Assembly (NCBI GenBank): GCA_003557485.1
Contig: PWOI01000164.1
Span: 1-8,946, forward strand
DNA: 8,946 bases
Source of the DNA: Elusimicrobiota bacterium
GTDB taxonomy: Bacteria; CG03; SLGR01; PWQF01
Direction: 5' to 3'
Below are positions 1-6,811 of the stretch, one piece after another (the first letter of the stretch is position 1; each line of letters opens with the position of its first letter). Below the pieces are notes generated by a model. That model was not told where the DNA came from, searched no databases, and saw only the letters and a program-made list of their open reading frames with translations. A program made the translations under genes and the position numbers.

Positions 1-676
1 CTATTCTAGCCTGTGTTTCTACTACAAGACGGTCGCCATGATCTATAGGAAGCTGCTGATTCATTTCGCTGTCAGAACCGGTTATTAAATTTCCCTCCCA
101 GAACCTTTGATTACTGTCTTGGTGACCTGTTTCTGTGACCCAGGACCCATCATCCAGAACTATCCATTCGTTCGCGCGGGGAGAGCGTGGTAAAAAATGC
201 GAATCATCCCAGTTTCTTCGCCATAGATAAAGCTGGGCATTAAAGCTCACTGTATAATTACGCGATTTTGCAATAGATGTTGCATAAGCACCGAATTTCC
301 CGTGAAAAGTCCATTCATCCGAAGTTTCAATAAACTGATCTCCGTCAAGAGGAGGTGAAACAAAAATCCCCAAACTACTGTGTTCCCCGATACCTACCGG
401 GCTGAACATTGTCTGGCGGGGCTCTCCGAGAAGACTGGTATGAAAACCACGGGCATTGCCCTCATTAATTACCGTTGAATAGTCATCTCTGGCCCGACCG
501 GTATTAGGTTTGGGACCTTCCTCAAACGGAAACTCGGCGGTGGCATCAAACACAGGGTATATTCTATTCTGAGATACAGCTTTTACAGCACAAAGTAAAA
601 TTATACAGATCGTTACAACTCCTGCGTGGCAAAAAGCAGTTAACAATCTATTTAATGCTGTTTTATTGAATTTCAT
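1..676 (-). CDS. Unrecognised exported protein, N-terminal part (C-terminus outside window)
   Basis: The reading frame is open from an ATG at 676 to the left edge, giving 225 codons with no stop, so the C-terminus is missing. The first ~35 residues form a long signal peptide or N-terminal membrane anchor: a basic start (MKFNK, then NR), a hydrophobic core around VVTICIILLCAV, and an AVS/QN-like possible cleavage site. The rest is polar and rich in aromatics, Gly, Asp and Ser, with alternating patterns such as YTVSFNAQLYLW (residues 141-152) and GDRLVVE (214-220). This suggests a beta-rich extracytoplasmic domain. I do not recognise the family, and no sorting signal is visible in this part. 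It is the last gene seen in the operon and starts 4 nt after the stop of the TPR gene. The Shine-Dalgarno match is weak, so translation may depend on coupling. Open frame and signal sequence are seen directly; the secreted, beta-rich nature is inferred. Confidence 0.8.
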   Translation of the reverse strand, partial: MKFNKTALNRLLTAFCHAGVVTICIILLCAVKAVSQNRIYPVFDATAEFPFEEGPKPNTGRARDDYSTVINEGNARGFHTSLLGEPRQTMFSPVGIGEHSSLGIFVSPPLDGDQFIETSDEWTFHGKFGAYATSIAKSRNYTVSFNAQLYLWRRNWDDSHFLPRSPRANEWIVLDDGSWVTETGHQDSNQRFWEGNLITGSDSEMNQQLPIDHGDRLVVETQARI

Positions 677-680
677 TCTT

Positions 681-1577
681 TTATTGTTTACCCAAACTCC
701 GTTTTCTTATTTCAATAAGATTTCTAAGGTTCTTCTCACCGGGATCCGCTTTTTTGTACGCCTTACTGTAGGCTTCAGCCGCTTTTTCAAAATCTCCGAG
801 TCGGGCATACGCATCACCTAAAAGTACATATAGTATTTCCTTATCCGGACTTATACGTATTCCGTCTTCCAGGATGTCCGCCGCCTTGTCATATTCGGAG
901 GATTGAATATATTTAATACTAAGCTGATGATGCAAATATGCTGTATGTTCTCCTGCTTGCCGGTTTTTTTCAATACCCTTCTTTAAAATCCTCTCAGCCT
1001 CTGACATATTTCCACGAGTTCTGTATACAGTTCCCGCATACATATAATTGGCAAGAGAATCCGGAGCATTATTGATTCCTTCTAATGCTAGCTGCAGGGC
1101 TTTTTCTTCATTACCCAAACTACTGTATGCCACGGCTAAATCGTGATATGCCGGACCATAATCGGGCTTGATTTCTAATGCTCTATTAAGCGCTATTATC
1201 ATATCTTCATATTCTTCAGCGTAAAAATGTACGTATTCCATTAGAATATAGGCATAAGGGTTATCCGGATTATTGAGAATAAGGTTTTCAGCAATATTTC
1301 TCATGGTTTTGGCGCTTTCGGGGCTGGCAGAAATACGCCGATGAGATTTGTTAGCTTCATCCATCCTGTTAAGTGAATAATATGCAATCTGAATAAAATA
1401 ATGAGGAGAAGGATTCTCCGGTTCTCTTTCCGCCCAACTTTCGCCATCTCTTATAATTTGCTCCCAATTTCCCTGGAGAAGATGATACGACAGTTGATCT
1501 GTTTCGGCTCTGGAAACCCCAGATACTGTTAATATCAAAATAGAAAATATAATGGTTGTTATTACTTTCTGTTTCAT
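681..1577 (-). CDS. Exported TPR-repeat protein
   Basis: This 298-residue protein has an N-terminal signal peptide: a basic MKQK, a hydrophobic core to about residue 20, and a likely signal peptidase I site after SRA near residue 24. About five tetratricopeptide repeats follow, at roughly 106-139, 142-172, 175-206, 213-244 and 247-278. They show the usual small/large pattern, for example AYHDLAVAYSSLGNEEKAL and YVLLGDAYARLGDFEKAAEAY. Degenerate repeat material occupies 35-90. TPR arrays bind other proteins, so a periplasmic or surface scaffold role is likely; no catalytic motif is visible. The ATG at 1577 overlaps the upstream TGA as ATGA, and a G-rich AGGGGG lies about 11 nt before it, both supporting this start. 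Its partner may be the membrane protein encoded just upstream, which carries its own TPR tail. The TPR assignment is firm; the molecular role is unknown. Confidence 0.9.
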   Translation of the reverse strand: MKQKVITTIIFSILILTVSGVSRAETDQLSYHLLQGNWEQIIRDGESWAEREPENPSPHYFIQIAYYSLNRMDEANKSHRRISASPESAKTMRNIAENLILNNPDNPYAYILMEYVHFYAEEYEDMIIALNRALEIKPDYGPAYHDLAVAYSSLGNEEKALQLALEGINNAPDSLANYMYAGTVYRTRGNMSEAERILKKGIEKNRQAGEHTAYLHHQLSIKYIQSSEYDKAADILEDGIRISPDKEILYVLLGDAYARLGDFEKAAEAYSKAYKKADPGEKNLRNLIEIRKRSLGKQ

Positions 1578-4500
1578 CTCGTCACTATCCCCCTTGCTTC
1601 GGGTAGAAGTATAGAAACATATCTTTCATCATATCTCATAGCCCTGTTAAAAGCTCCTTCCGCCTGTTCCGCCCTATTAAGCCTTAAATATACATGTCCA
1701 AGGATATACCAGGCATCGGCAGATTCTGGATAGCGCTCAAGAGCTTTATGCATATACTTTTTAGCCTCAAGCGGATTATTTTTATTTTCAAGAAGAATTC
1801 TTCCTAAATGCAGATAAGGATATAAAAAGTCCGGCTGGCGACTGATCGCCTCCCTAAACAGAACATCAGCCTGTTCTATCCTTCCGGTCCGGATGTAGAT
1901 ATCTCCAAGGTTATTGTAGGCAAATATGTAATCAGGATTATCTTTAATTATCTCTTTAAGAATTCCTTCGGCTTTTTCTATATTTTCTTTAAGTAGGTAT
2001 GCCTGACTAAGATTTATTCTTGTGGCCTCATCCTTAGGATTTATATCCAGTGACTTATGAAGCATATCCATACCAGTATCCACATCCCCCAGCATGAGGT
2101 AGCAGTAACCGGAAAGATTATACGCTTCTTGCAGTTTCTGGCCACTTGAAATTGATATTTTTAATTCTGAAAGAGCCAGTGTGAAGTCATTCCTTTTTAT
2201 AAATGCCTCCGCCAGCTCTAAATTACCTTCAAAATCTATTATATAATTTGCAGGGCTTTCCCTGTTTTCATTTAAAAATTGATGGGTGCGATCCCCGGTG
2301 TCCAGGTACATATTCCGTGCCGCTGAAAATTCAAGAAGTGGACGATTATCAGAATTTACTCCCCTTACTGACCCGGTAATCCTTTTTATTTTTTCGGGAC
2401 CTATAACAAATCTGGAAAGCAGGTCGTATGGGGTTTCGATACCCAATAGCTGAGAGTAGTTATTCTCAGCATTTTCAAACATTTCTTTTATTTTATTAAA
2501 ATCAATTTTATTCACATCTTCAGACGCTATAATAAGAGAATCACTGTGAGAAACGTTCCAAACAAACACATTTTCAAATACTTCATCAATAGTTTTAAGT
2601 ACTAGTGCATAATCTTTCGGATGTATTGCATATCTCTGCATCCATGCACCGAAAACACCTCCAGAATTAAGCCTATATTTTACTGTCTCAAAAAATTCCT
2701 TAGTGAACAGCTGAGCGCTGCCTGCCATCCAGGGGTTTGAAGGAACGGAGGATATTACATCATAAGTTTGTCTTGTTGCATTCAAATAGCTGCGTGCATC
2801 ATTAATTATTATATTTATTCTTTCATCATTTAACGGGTCACCACTCCACTGGTTAAAAAACCTGCTGGCTTCTATCATGGCGGGCTCTATTTCAACACAG
2901 TTTATAGTTTCAATAGTTTCCCATTTTGTCATAGAACCAAGAGTTATACCGCTCCCGAGGCCTATAACAAGACTTTTTCTAGGTGATCCATGCATCATTA
3001 CGGGTAAATCCGAAAGTAAAACATGGGTCTCCATTTCTTCCGCAACATTGTTGGACGCATCAACTTTGCCGTCTATGCGTAAAGTTCTTATCCCCGAATC
3101 TGCAGACTCCTCCACACTTACTGTAAAATGAGTGCCTTCTTTATAATAAAGAATCTCGCTTTCCCATTTCCTGAATTCCCATATATCAGAAGAAGTAATA
3201 TTTTTTGCCTTTATATTTTCTCTATAAGTAAGAGCGTAATTATATATTCCTGAAGCAAGAACCTGTTTATTCCACTCAGGCAATGCAAAAACATAAGGAA
3301 CCACAAAGAAAATCACTGCCGCAGTAACTATGCTTCTTTGAATTTTATTCTTTTGCAGCCCTATATTAAGCAATACCAAAGCCAAAACAATATTTATGAA
3401 CGAAATGGTAATTACGGTTCTTTGAATTCCTATTAGAGGTATCAAAGCGAATCCCGTCGCCAAAGTTCCTATAACAGCACCTATTGTATCGGCAGAGTAG
3501 ATTCTTCCAACAGATATTCCGGTTCCCGGAATACTGTTTTTTTTATGATTCTTGTAGTTATTCCTATATATACTGCAGGCAAGGGGCAAAGTTATTCCAA
3601 ACAATGTAGTGGGAATTATCATTACTGCAAAAACCAATAAGAATTGTGCACCCTGGAATAAGGTGAAGTTATCTCCAACAACATTGAAGAGATTTAAAAA
3701 AACAATAGGGAGAAAACCGAACACAGGGATAAGCAGAAGAACTGAAAGCCCTATAGCAGCTTGAGTATATCCATATAAAGTTATTTGTTTTTCAATCTTT
3801 AAAATCTTACTTTTTTTCTCATAGGCTGCATAAATAGCTCCTCCTATTGCAAGCCCCATAAGAAAAGCACAAAGCATTGTTGCGAATGCATATACAGTTG
3901 ATCCAAGTACCATGGAAAGAATCCTTGTCCATACTACTTCATATGAGAGAGCTGTAAGGCCTGAAAGTCCGGCAACTAAAAGTATTATATTAACTCTTCC
4001 AGGTTTTTCCTTGTCAACAGTTATTTTCGGTTCTTTTCCAGAAACAAAATCAAACTCATTTGTTCGAGCCTGAATAAAGACCGTAATTGCTATAACAAAA
4101 TTCACTGTTGCCGTAAAATAGAGAGTACCCTTAACTCCAATAAACATTATTAAAAGATATCCTGCCAGAAATGAACCCAATGCCGCACCTAACGTATTTA
4201 CAGAATAAAGCAGCCCTACATTGAAACCCAGTTTTCCCCCAAAACTATGGTATTCATTGAAAAATTTACTCATAACAGGAAACATTCCTCCTATAAGAAA
4301 TGTCGGAATGAAAACTGCAATAAATCCTATAATAAAAATCAACATTACACTTAGGCTTGTATTTTCAATAATGCCTATTCTTGAATAGAGCTCGTTTATT
4401 CCTGAAAATATCAAGAAAGAAAAAAGAATATAAATACCTGTTCCCGCTTCCAACATACTATAAATATAAAGAGGAGACTGTTTTTTAGAATCTACCAGAG

Positions 4501-4678
4501 CCCCAAAAAACCATGATCCCAGAGCCATACCGCCCATAAATCCCGCAAGAACAGTTGTAACTGCATAAGTTGCATTTCCAAATATATTACCTAGCAACCG
4601 AACACAGACAACTTGGTATACTAGTCCGGCAAAACCTGACATAAAAAATAAAACAATAAGTTTTTTCTTAATATTCAT
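1574..4678 (-). CDS. Fused MFS-like membrane protein / spermidine-synthase-like domain / TPR tail
   Basis: This 1034-residue protein has three parts. Residues 1-465 form a polytopic membrane domain with about 12-13 hydrophobic segments in two similar halves; each half opens with a related motif (GLVYQVVCVRLL at 18-29, ALSYEVVWTRIL at 243-254). Residues ~500-790 resemble spermine/spermidine synthases, with a glycine-rich nucleotide-binding loop VIGLGSG (571-577), an acidic CVEIEP strand end (594-599), NDARSYL (626-632) and SNPWMAG plus LFTKEFF downstream. Residues ~815-1020 are four to five TPR repeats. This layout matches proteins annotated as fused MFS/spermidine synthase. The position where true synthases carry an acidic DSTDP-type motif reads SVPSNP, so aminopropyl transfer is doubtful. 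A SAM-type ligand-binding role or another transferase activity remains possible. The start ATG overlaps the previous stop as TGATG, with no strong Shine-Dalgarno, implying translational coupling. The substrate is unknown. The gene is visibly more A+T-rich than the HEAT genes before it. Confidence 0.88.
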   Translation of the reverse strand: MNIKKKLIVLFFMSGFAGLVYQVVCVRLLGNIFGNATYAVTTVLAGFMGGMALGSWFFGALVDSKKQSPLYIYSMLEAGTGIYILFSFLIFSGINELYSRIGIIENTSLSVMLIFIIGFIAVFIPTFLIGGMFPVMSKFFNEYHSFGGKLGFNVGLLYSVNTLGAALGSFLAGYLLIMFIGVKGTLYFTATVNFVIAITVFIQARTNEFDFVSGKEPKITVDKEKPGRVNIILLVAGLSGLTALSYEVVWTRILSMVLGSTVYAFATMLCAFLMGLAIGGAIYAAYEKKSKILKIEKQITLYGYTQAAIGLSVLLLIPVFGFLPIVFLNLFNVVGDNFTLFQGAQFLLVFAVMIIPTTLFGITLPLACSIYRNNYKNHKKNSIPGTGISVGRIYSADTIGAVIGTLATGFALIPLIGIQRTVITISFINIVLALVLLNIGLQKNKIQRSIVTAAVIFFVVPYVFALPEWNKQVLASGIYNYALTYRENIKAKNITSSDIWEFRKWESEILYYKEGTHFTVSVEESADSGIRTLRIDGKVDASNNVAEEMETHVLLSDLPVMMHGSPRKSLVIGLGSGITLGSMTKWETIETINCVEIEPAMIEASRFFNQWSGDPLNDERINIIINDARSYLNATRQTYDVISSVPSNPWMAGSAQLFTKEFFETVKYRLNSGGVFGAWMQRYAIHPKDYALVLKTIDEVFENVFVWNVSHSDSLIIASEDVNKIDFNKIKEMFENAENNYSQLLGIETPYDLLSRFVIGPEKIKRITGSVRGVNSDNRPLLEFSAARNMYLDTGDRTHQFLNENRESPANYIIDFEGNLELAEAFIKRNDFTLALSELKISISSGQKLQEAYNLSGYCYLMLGDVDTGMDMLHKSLDINPKDEATRINLSQAYLLKENIEKAEGILKEIIKDNPDYIFAYNNLGDIYIRTGRIEQADVLFREAISRQPDFLYPYLHLGRILLENKNNPLEAKKYMHKALERYPESADAWYILGHVYLRLNRAEQAEGAFNRAMRYDERYVSILLPEARGIVTR

Positions 4679-5349
4679 CAGAAAAACAGAAACCTGCGCC
4701 GCCTCTGCGGGGCAATCTCATTAATTTTATCAAGGGCAGACCCGGCAGATTTTTTAACCCGTTCGTTTCTGTCCCGCCTGCTTATACTATTTAAAGCGCT
4801 TCTCGCTTTCTCTCTTGCGTTTTCTTCCCTTAAAGCAATATTACCGAGGGCAGCGGCTGCCGCTTCTCTCACCGGCCATTCGGGATCGTTCTCGGCGATC
4901 CGGATAATACTGTCAAGCTCATCTTCTCCCCCGGTTTCACCAAGGGATTTTAATGCCGAAATCCGGACATTTTCATCTTCGCTCTCTATTGCTGACAATA
5001 AGCGGCTTTTTACTTCCCGTCCCTCAAACCTGCTGAGCGCCTCGGCGGCCATTGCCCTTGCGGCAGGGAGTTCATCACGGTTTAAAATATTTGTGAGGGG
5101 ATCCACCGCCGCTTCATCACCTATCTGGCCAAGCGCTACTATCGCATTTATTCTAACCCCGGGAACCTCGTCTCCAAGCGCTTTTATGAGAGCAGGGACA
5201 GCTTCCTTTATTTTTTCTGTTCCCAGCCTGTAGGCTTCGGCGCTTCTGACGGCAGGATTTTCATCTCTTAAAAGAGGGAACTCAGCACCGTAACATACCG
5301 CTGCTGAAGTTATTAATAAAAAGACGGAAATAATAATTGCTTTTCTCAC
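4678..5349 (-). CDS. Exported HEAT-repeat protein (second of two tandem paralogues)
   Basis: This 223-residue protein begins with a signal peptide (MRK, hydrophobic core IIISVFLLITSAAV, cleavage near CYG/AE around residue 21). The rest is HEAT/PBS-lyase-like repeats of about 30 residues: NPAVRSAEAYRLG (31-43), PGVRINAIVALGQIG (63-77), ARAMAAEALSRF (97-108), ENVRISALKSLGETG (126-140), WPVREAAAAALGNI (158-171) and ERVKKSAGSALDKI (196-209). Such arrays form alpha-solenoid binding surfaces; no enzymatic motif is seen. The C-terminus is basic then aromatic (RRRRFLFF). The start is GTG, overlapping the upstream stop as GTGA, with GGGAG placed 6 nt before it, so this start is well supported. It aligns along most of its length with the upstream HEAT protein, indicating local duplication. 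The envelope location is inferred from the signal peptide, and the binding partner is unknown. Confidence 0.9.
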   Translation of the reverse strand: MRKAIIISVFLLITSAAVCYGAEFPLLRDENPAVRSAEAYRLGTEKIKEAVPALIKALGDEVPGVRINAIVALGQIGDEAAVDPLTNILNRDELPAARAMAAEALSRFEGREVKSRLLSAIESEDENVRISALKSLGETGGEDELDSIIRIAENDPEWPVREAAAAALGNIALREENAREKARSALNSISRRDRNERVKKSAGSALDKINEIAPQRRRRFLFF

Positions 5350-6023
5350 CTTTGTCTCCCTCTGCCTCTTTCCTGCCTTACTTCCCTGAGTTTTTCCGAA
5401 TACTCTCTGGCGGCTTCTGCAGTTTCAGCGCCGCCCTGTCTGGCTAAATTTTCAATGATTTCTTCCAGCACTTCTAATTCATCATCTTCCCGTCCGAACT
5501 CGGGGTGATATATTATAGACTCTATTGAAGCCCTTTTTATTCTTTCTCTTTTAGTTTCCCGCACCTTTTCCATAAGCCTTTCTTTTGTTGACGGTGTACC
5601 TATTCTTCCAAGAGACCTTACTGCTGTTTCTGCAACCAGCTCATCTTCATCTTCGGCAGCAGCAGAAAGAGCCTCAACAACTTCTTCACTGCTGAAGCTG
5701 CCGAGAGCCTGCGCCGTCATAATCCTGACTGAACGGGAAGAATCGTTCTTTAAAACCTCCAGCATGGGCCTTACAGCTCCTTCGCTTCTAAACCGGCCCA
5801 GAGCCACCGCTGCGCTGGCCCTTACACCGGATGACGGGTCTTGCAGCATCTGAATAATAAGGGGGACTGCTCCGGTAACGAATTCATTGCCGAGCCGCCT
5901 AATCTCGTTCATTCTTACAGCCGGCGAAGTGCTCTCAAGGAGAGAGTATTCTGCCATAAGAGACGAAACGGCTGACGCCGTGTATACTGCCGATATAATA
6001 AAAATTTTAATAAGTACTTTCAT
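5346..6023 (-). CDS. Exported HEAT-repeat protein (first of two tandem paralogues)
   Basis: The open frame extends to an ATG at 6038, but I prefer the internal ATG at 6023 (MKVLIKIF). It gives a standard signal peptide ending near SSLMA/EYS and has GAGA about 6 nt upstream, whereas the ATG at 6038 has no Shine-Dalgarno match. The mature part carries HEAT repeats. In 230-residue numbering from 6038 these are SPAVRMNEIRRLG (38-50), SGVRASAAVALGRF (70-83), RSVRIMTAQALGSF (102-115) and LVAETAVRSLGRIG (134-147). A charged helical tail rich in Glu and Arg follows (160-230). A solenoid protein-binding role in the envelope is inferred; no catalytic residues are visible. It is followed with a GTGA overlap by its paralogue, and it lies about 90 bp after the operon's first gene, with a stem-loop between them. 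The HEAT assignment is firm and the function unknown. Confidence 0.88.
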   Translation of the reverse strand: MKVLIKIFIISAVYTASAVSSLMAEYSLLESTSPAVRMNEIRRLGNEFVTGAVPLIIQMLQDPSSGVRASAAVALGRFRSEGAVRPMLEVLKNDSSRSVRIMTAQALGSFSSEEVVEALSAAAEDEDELVAETAVRSLGRIGTPSTKERLMEKVRETKRERIKRASIESIIYHPEFGREDDELEVLEEIIENLARQGGAETAEAAREYSEKLREVRQERGRGRQR

Positions 6024-6059
6024 TTTCTTTCTCAACATGCAGAAAAACCATATATTTTT

Positions 6060-6095
6060 TCTGATGTATTTCTCTGAATCTTGAGAAATATCAGA
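6060..6095 (-). other. Intercistronic stem-loop between first and second operon genes
   Basis: ATTTCTC (6068-6074) pairs with GAGAAAT (6083-6089) around an 8-nt loop. CTGAT (6061-6065) pairs with ATCAG (6090-6094), leaving a 2-nt bulge at 6066-6067; T6060 and A6095 can add one more pair. On the transcribed minus strand the stem is followed by an A-run, not a T-run, so it is not a rho-independent terminator. An mRNA-processing or stability element is the most likely role, and that is inference. Confidence 0.5.
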
Positions 6096-6113
6096 TAGGC
6101 CGTATGGAAGTCT

Positions 6114-6590
6114 TTATTCCAGAAGAATGGGAACCCTGAATCTGGGTTCGTCTTTAGTTGGAAGCTTCATACATAGCAGAAGCATAAATGCGCCTAAAAT
6201 AGGCGCCGTAAAGACAATATTTGCTGCTCCCATTGGATGGCTGACGCTTTCGGTTAACATAACCATAAGTTCTTCGCGGCCGGGCATAAAAGAAGTCATC
6301 AGCCGGGGCAGATTAAGGATGAAGTTTGGAAGGAGGCTTTCAGTAGTTTCGGGAGGCGAGACCCTGCGGGTAACTCCGAAGGGTGAAATCTCTGAATAAA
6401 CTCTTGTGAAAACAGTAGAGCGGAAAGTAAAATCAGATTCAAGGGGGCGGTTCTGGGAATCCCTGGCGTCTATCATATGACGGCTTGAAAGATCCGCAAA
6501 ACCTCTGTGCAGAGTGAAAGCTTCGGCTGCTGCGACGCTGCCTATAAGCAGAGTAAAAGCAAGAGCCAGTATTATATTAATTTTTCTCAT
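6114..6590 (-). CDS. Unrecognised small exported protein with C-terminal membrane segment; first gene after the riboswitch
   Basis: This 158-residue protein has a clear signal peptide (MRKINIILALAFTLLIGS, cleavage near AAAEA around residues 21-24). A polar, moderately Arg-rich central region follows (25-115). A hydrophobic segment at about 120-142 (ANIVFTAPILGAFMLLLCMK) could span the inner membrane, followed by a short charged tail. I do not recognise a family, and there is no enzymatic or repeat motif. It starts only 20 nt after the last base of a rho-independent terminator, so its expression should depend directly on the upstream riboswitch. No good Shine-Dalgarno sequence is visible (the upstream stretch reads AAGTAAAGACAATAT). 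A bitopic envelope protein acting with the downstream HEAT/TPR proteins is plausible from context only. The open frame is real by signal peptide, codon structure and operon position; the function is unknown. Confidence 0.75.
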   Translation of the reverse strand: MRKINIILALAFTLLIGSVAAAEAFTLHRGFADLSSRHMIDARDSQNRPLESDFTFRSTVFTRVYSEISPFGVTRRVSPPETTESLLPNFILNLPRLMTSFMPGREELMVMLTESVSHPMGAANIVFTAPILGAFMLLLCMKLPTKDEPRFRVPILLE

Positions 6591-6609
6591 ATATTGTCTT
6601 TACTTATAT

Positions 6610-6647
6610 AAAAAACAGCCGGTTTCTCTGATAAGAATAACCGGCTG
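6610..6647 (-). terminator. Rho-independent terminator of the riboswitch expression platform
   Basis: On the minus strand, CAGCCGGTT (6647-6639) and AACCGGCTG (6624-6616) form a perfect 9-bp GC-rich stem with a 14-nt loop, followed at once by six T residues (6615-6610). This is a textbook intrinsic terminator. It lies 19 nt after the aptamer and 20 nt before the ATG of the first operon gene, which argues for conditional attenuation. The loop contains CTTATCAG (6635-6628), the exact complement of CTGATAAG (6746-6739) in the aptamer. Confidence 0.9.
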
Positions 6648-6665
6648 CTTGATAGAAATCGAATT

Positions 6666-6750
6666 TCTGCCGGCGGCCCAGCCCTCCGGCATCGCCGGAG
6701 CTGTGACTTTGCGTGCCGCCCGTTACCGGACGGTAGCCCTTATCAGCAGA
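6666..6750 (-). ncRNA. Cyclic di-GMP-I (GEMM-I) type riboswitch aptamer
   Basis: Read on the minus strand, the fold matches the GEMM-I class by eye. P1 is TCTGCTG (6750-6744) with CGGCAGA (6672-6666), seven pairs including one G-U. The AAGGGC core strand (6741-6736) resembles the conserved AGGGC of Vc2. A hairpin CCGTCCG/CGGGCGG (6733-6727, 6722-6716) is capped by a GTAA GNRA tetraloop, followed by the hallmark ACGCAAAG (6714-6707). A second arm is CAG then CTCCGGC/GCCGGAG with a GAT loop (6703-6684), a GG bulge and CTG (6681-6679), followed by GGCCGCC. The class binds c-di-GMP; a G at the position equivalent to Vc2 G20 favours c-di-GMP over cGAMP. The stretch between core and tetraloop hairpin (CTA) is slightly shorter than in Vc2, so a variant class cannot be excluded. 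A terminator follows directly. The assignment rests on sequence and pairing only. Confidence 0.85.
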
Positions 6751-6782
6751 CTATTTTTACTACTTCAATCCTTCCACTTCAA

Positions 6783-6811
6783 TTCATAACACCGATTGTC
6801 TAATTTGTCAA
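6783..6811 (-). promoter_or_regulatory. Predicted sigma70-type promoter for the riboswitch-controlled operon
   Basis: On the minus strand a perfect -35 box TTGACA (6811-6806) is separated by exactly 17 bp from TATGAA (6788-6783), a 4/6 match to the -10 consensus. Transcription should begin near 6776, about 26 nt before the aptamer, giving a leader of roughly 186 nt. The -35 box overlaps the stop codon of the transposase gene (TGA at 6810-6808), so the promoter abuts the end of the insertion sequence. Confidence 0.65.

Noticed and set aside
6190-6206. Perfect 7-bp inverted repeat GCGCCTA / TAGGCGC inside the orphan gene
   Set aside because: It lies in coding sequence for the hydrophobic segment, has no T-run or flanking regulatory context, and could be chance.
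6514-6789. A plus-strand open frame covering the riboswitch region
   Set aside because: It overlaps the signal-peptide codons of the minus-strand gene, the terminator and the aptamer; no ribosome binding site or protein-like features are visible.
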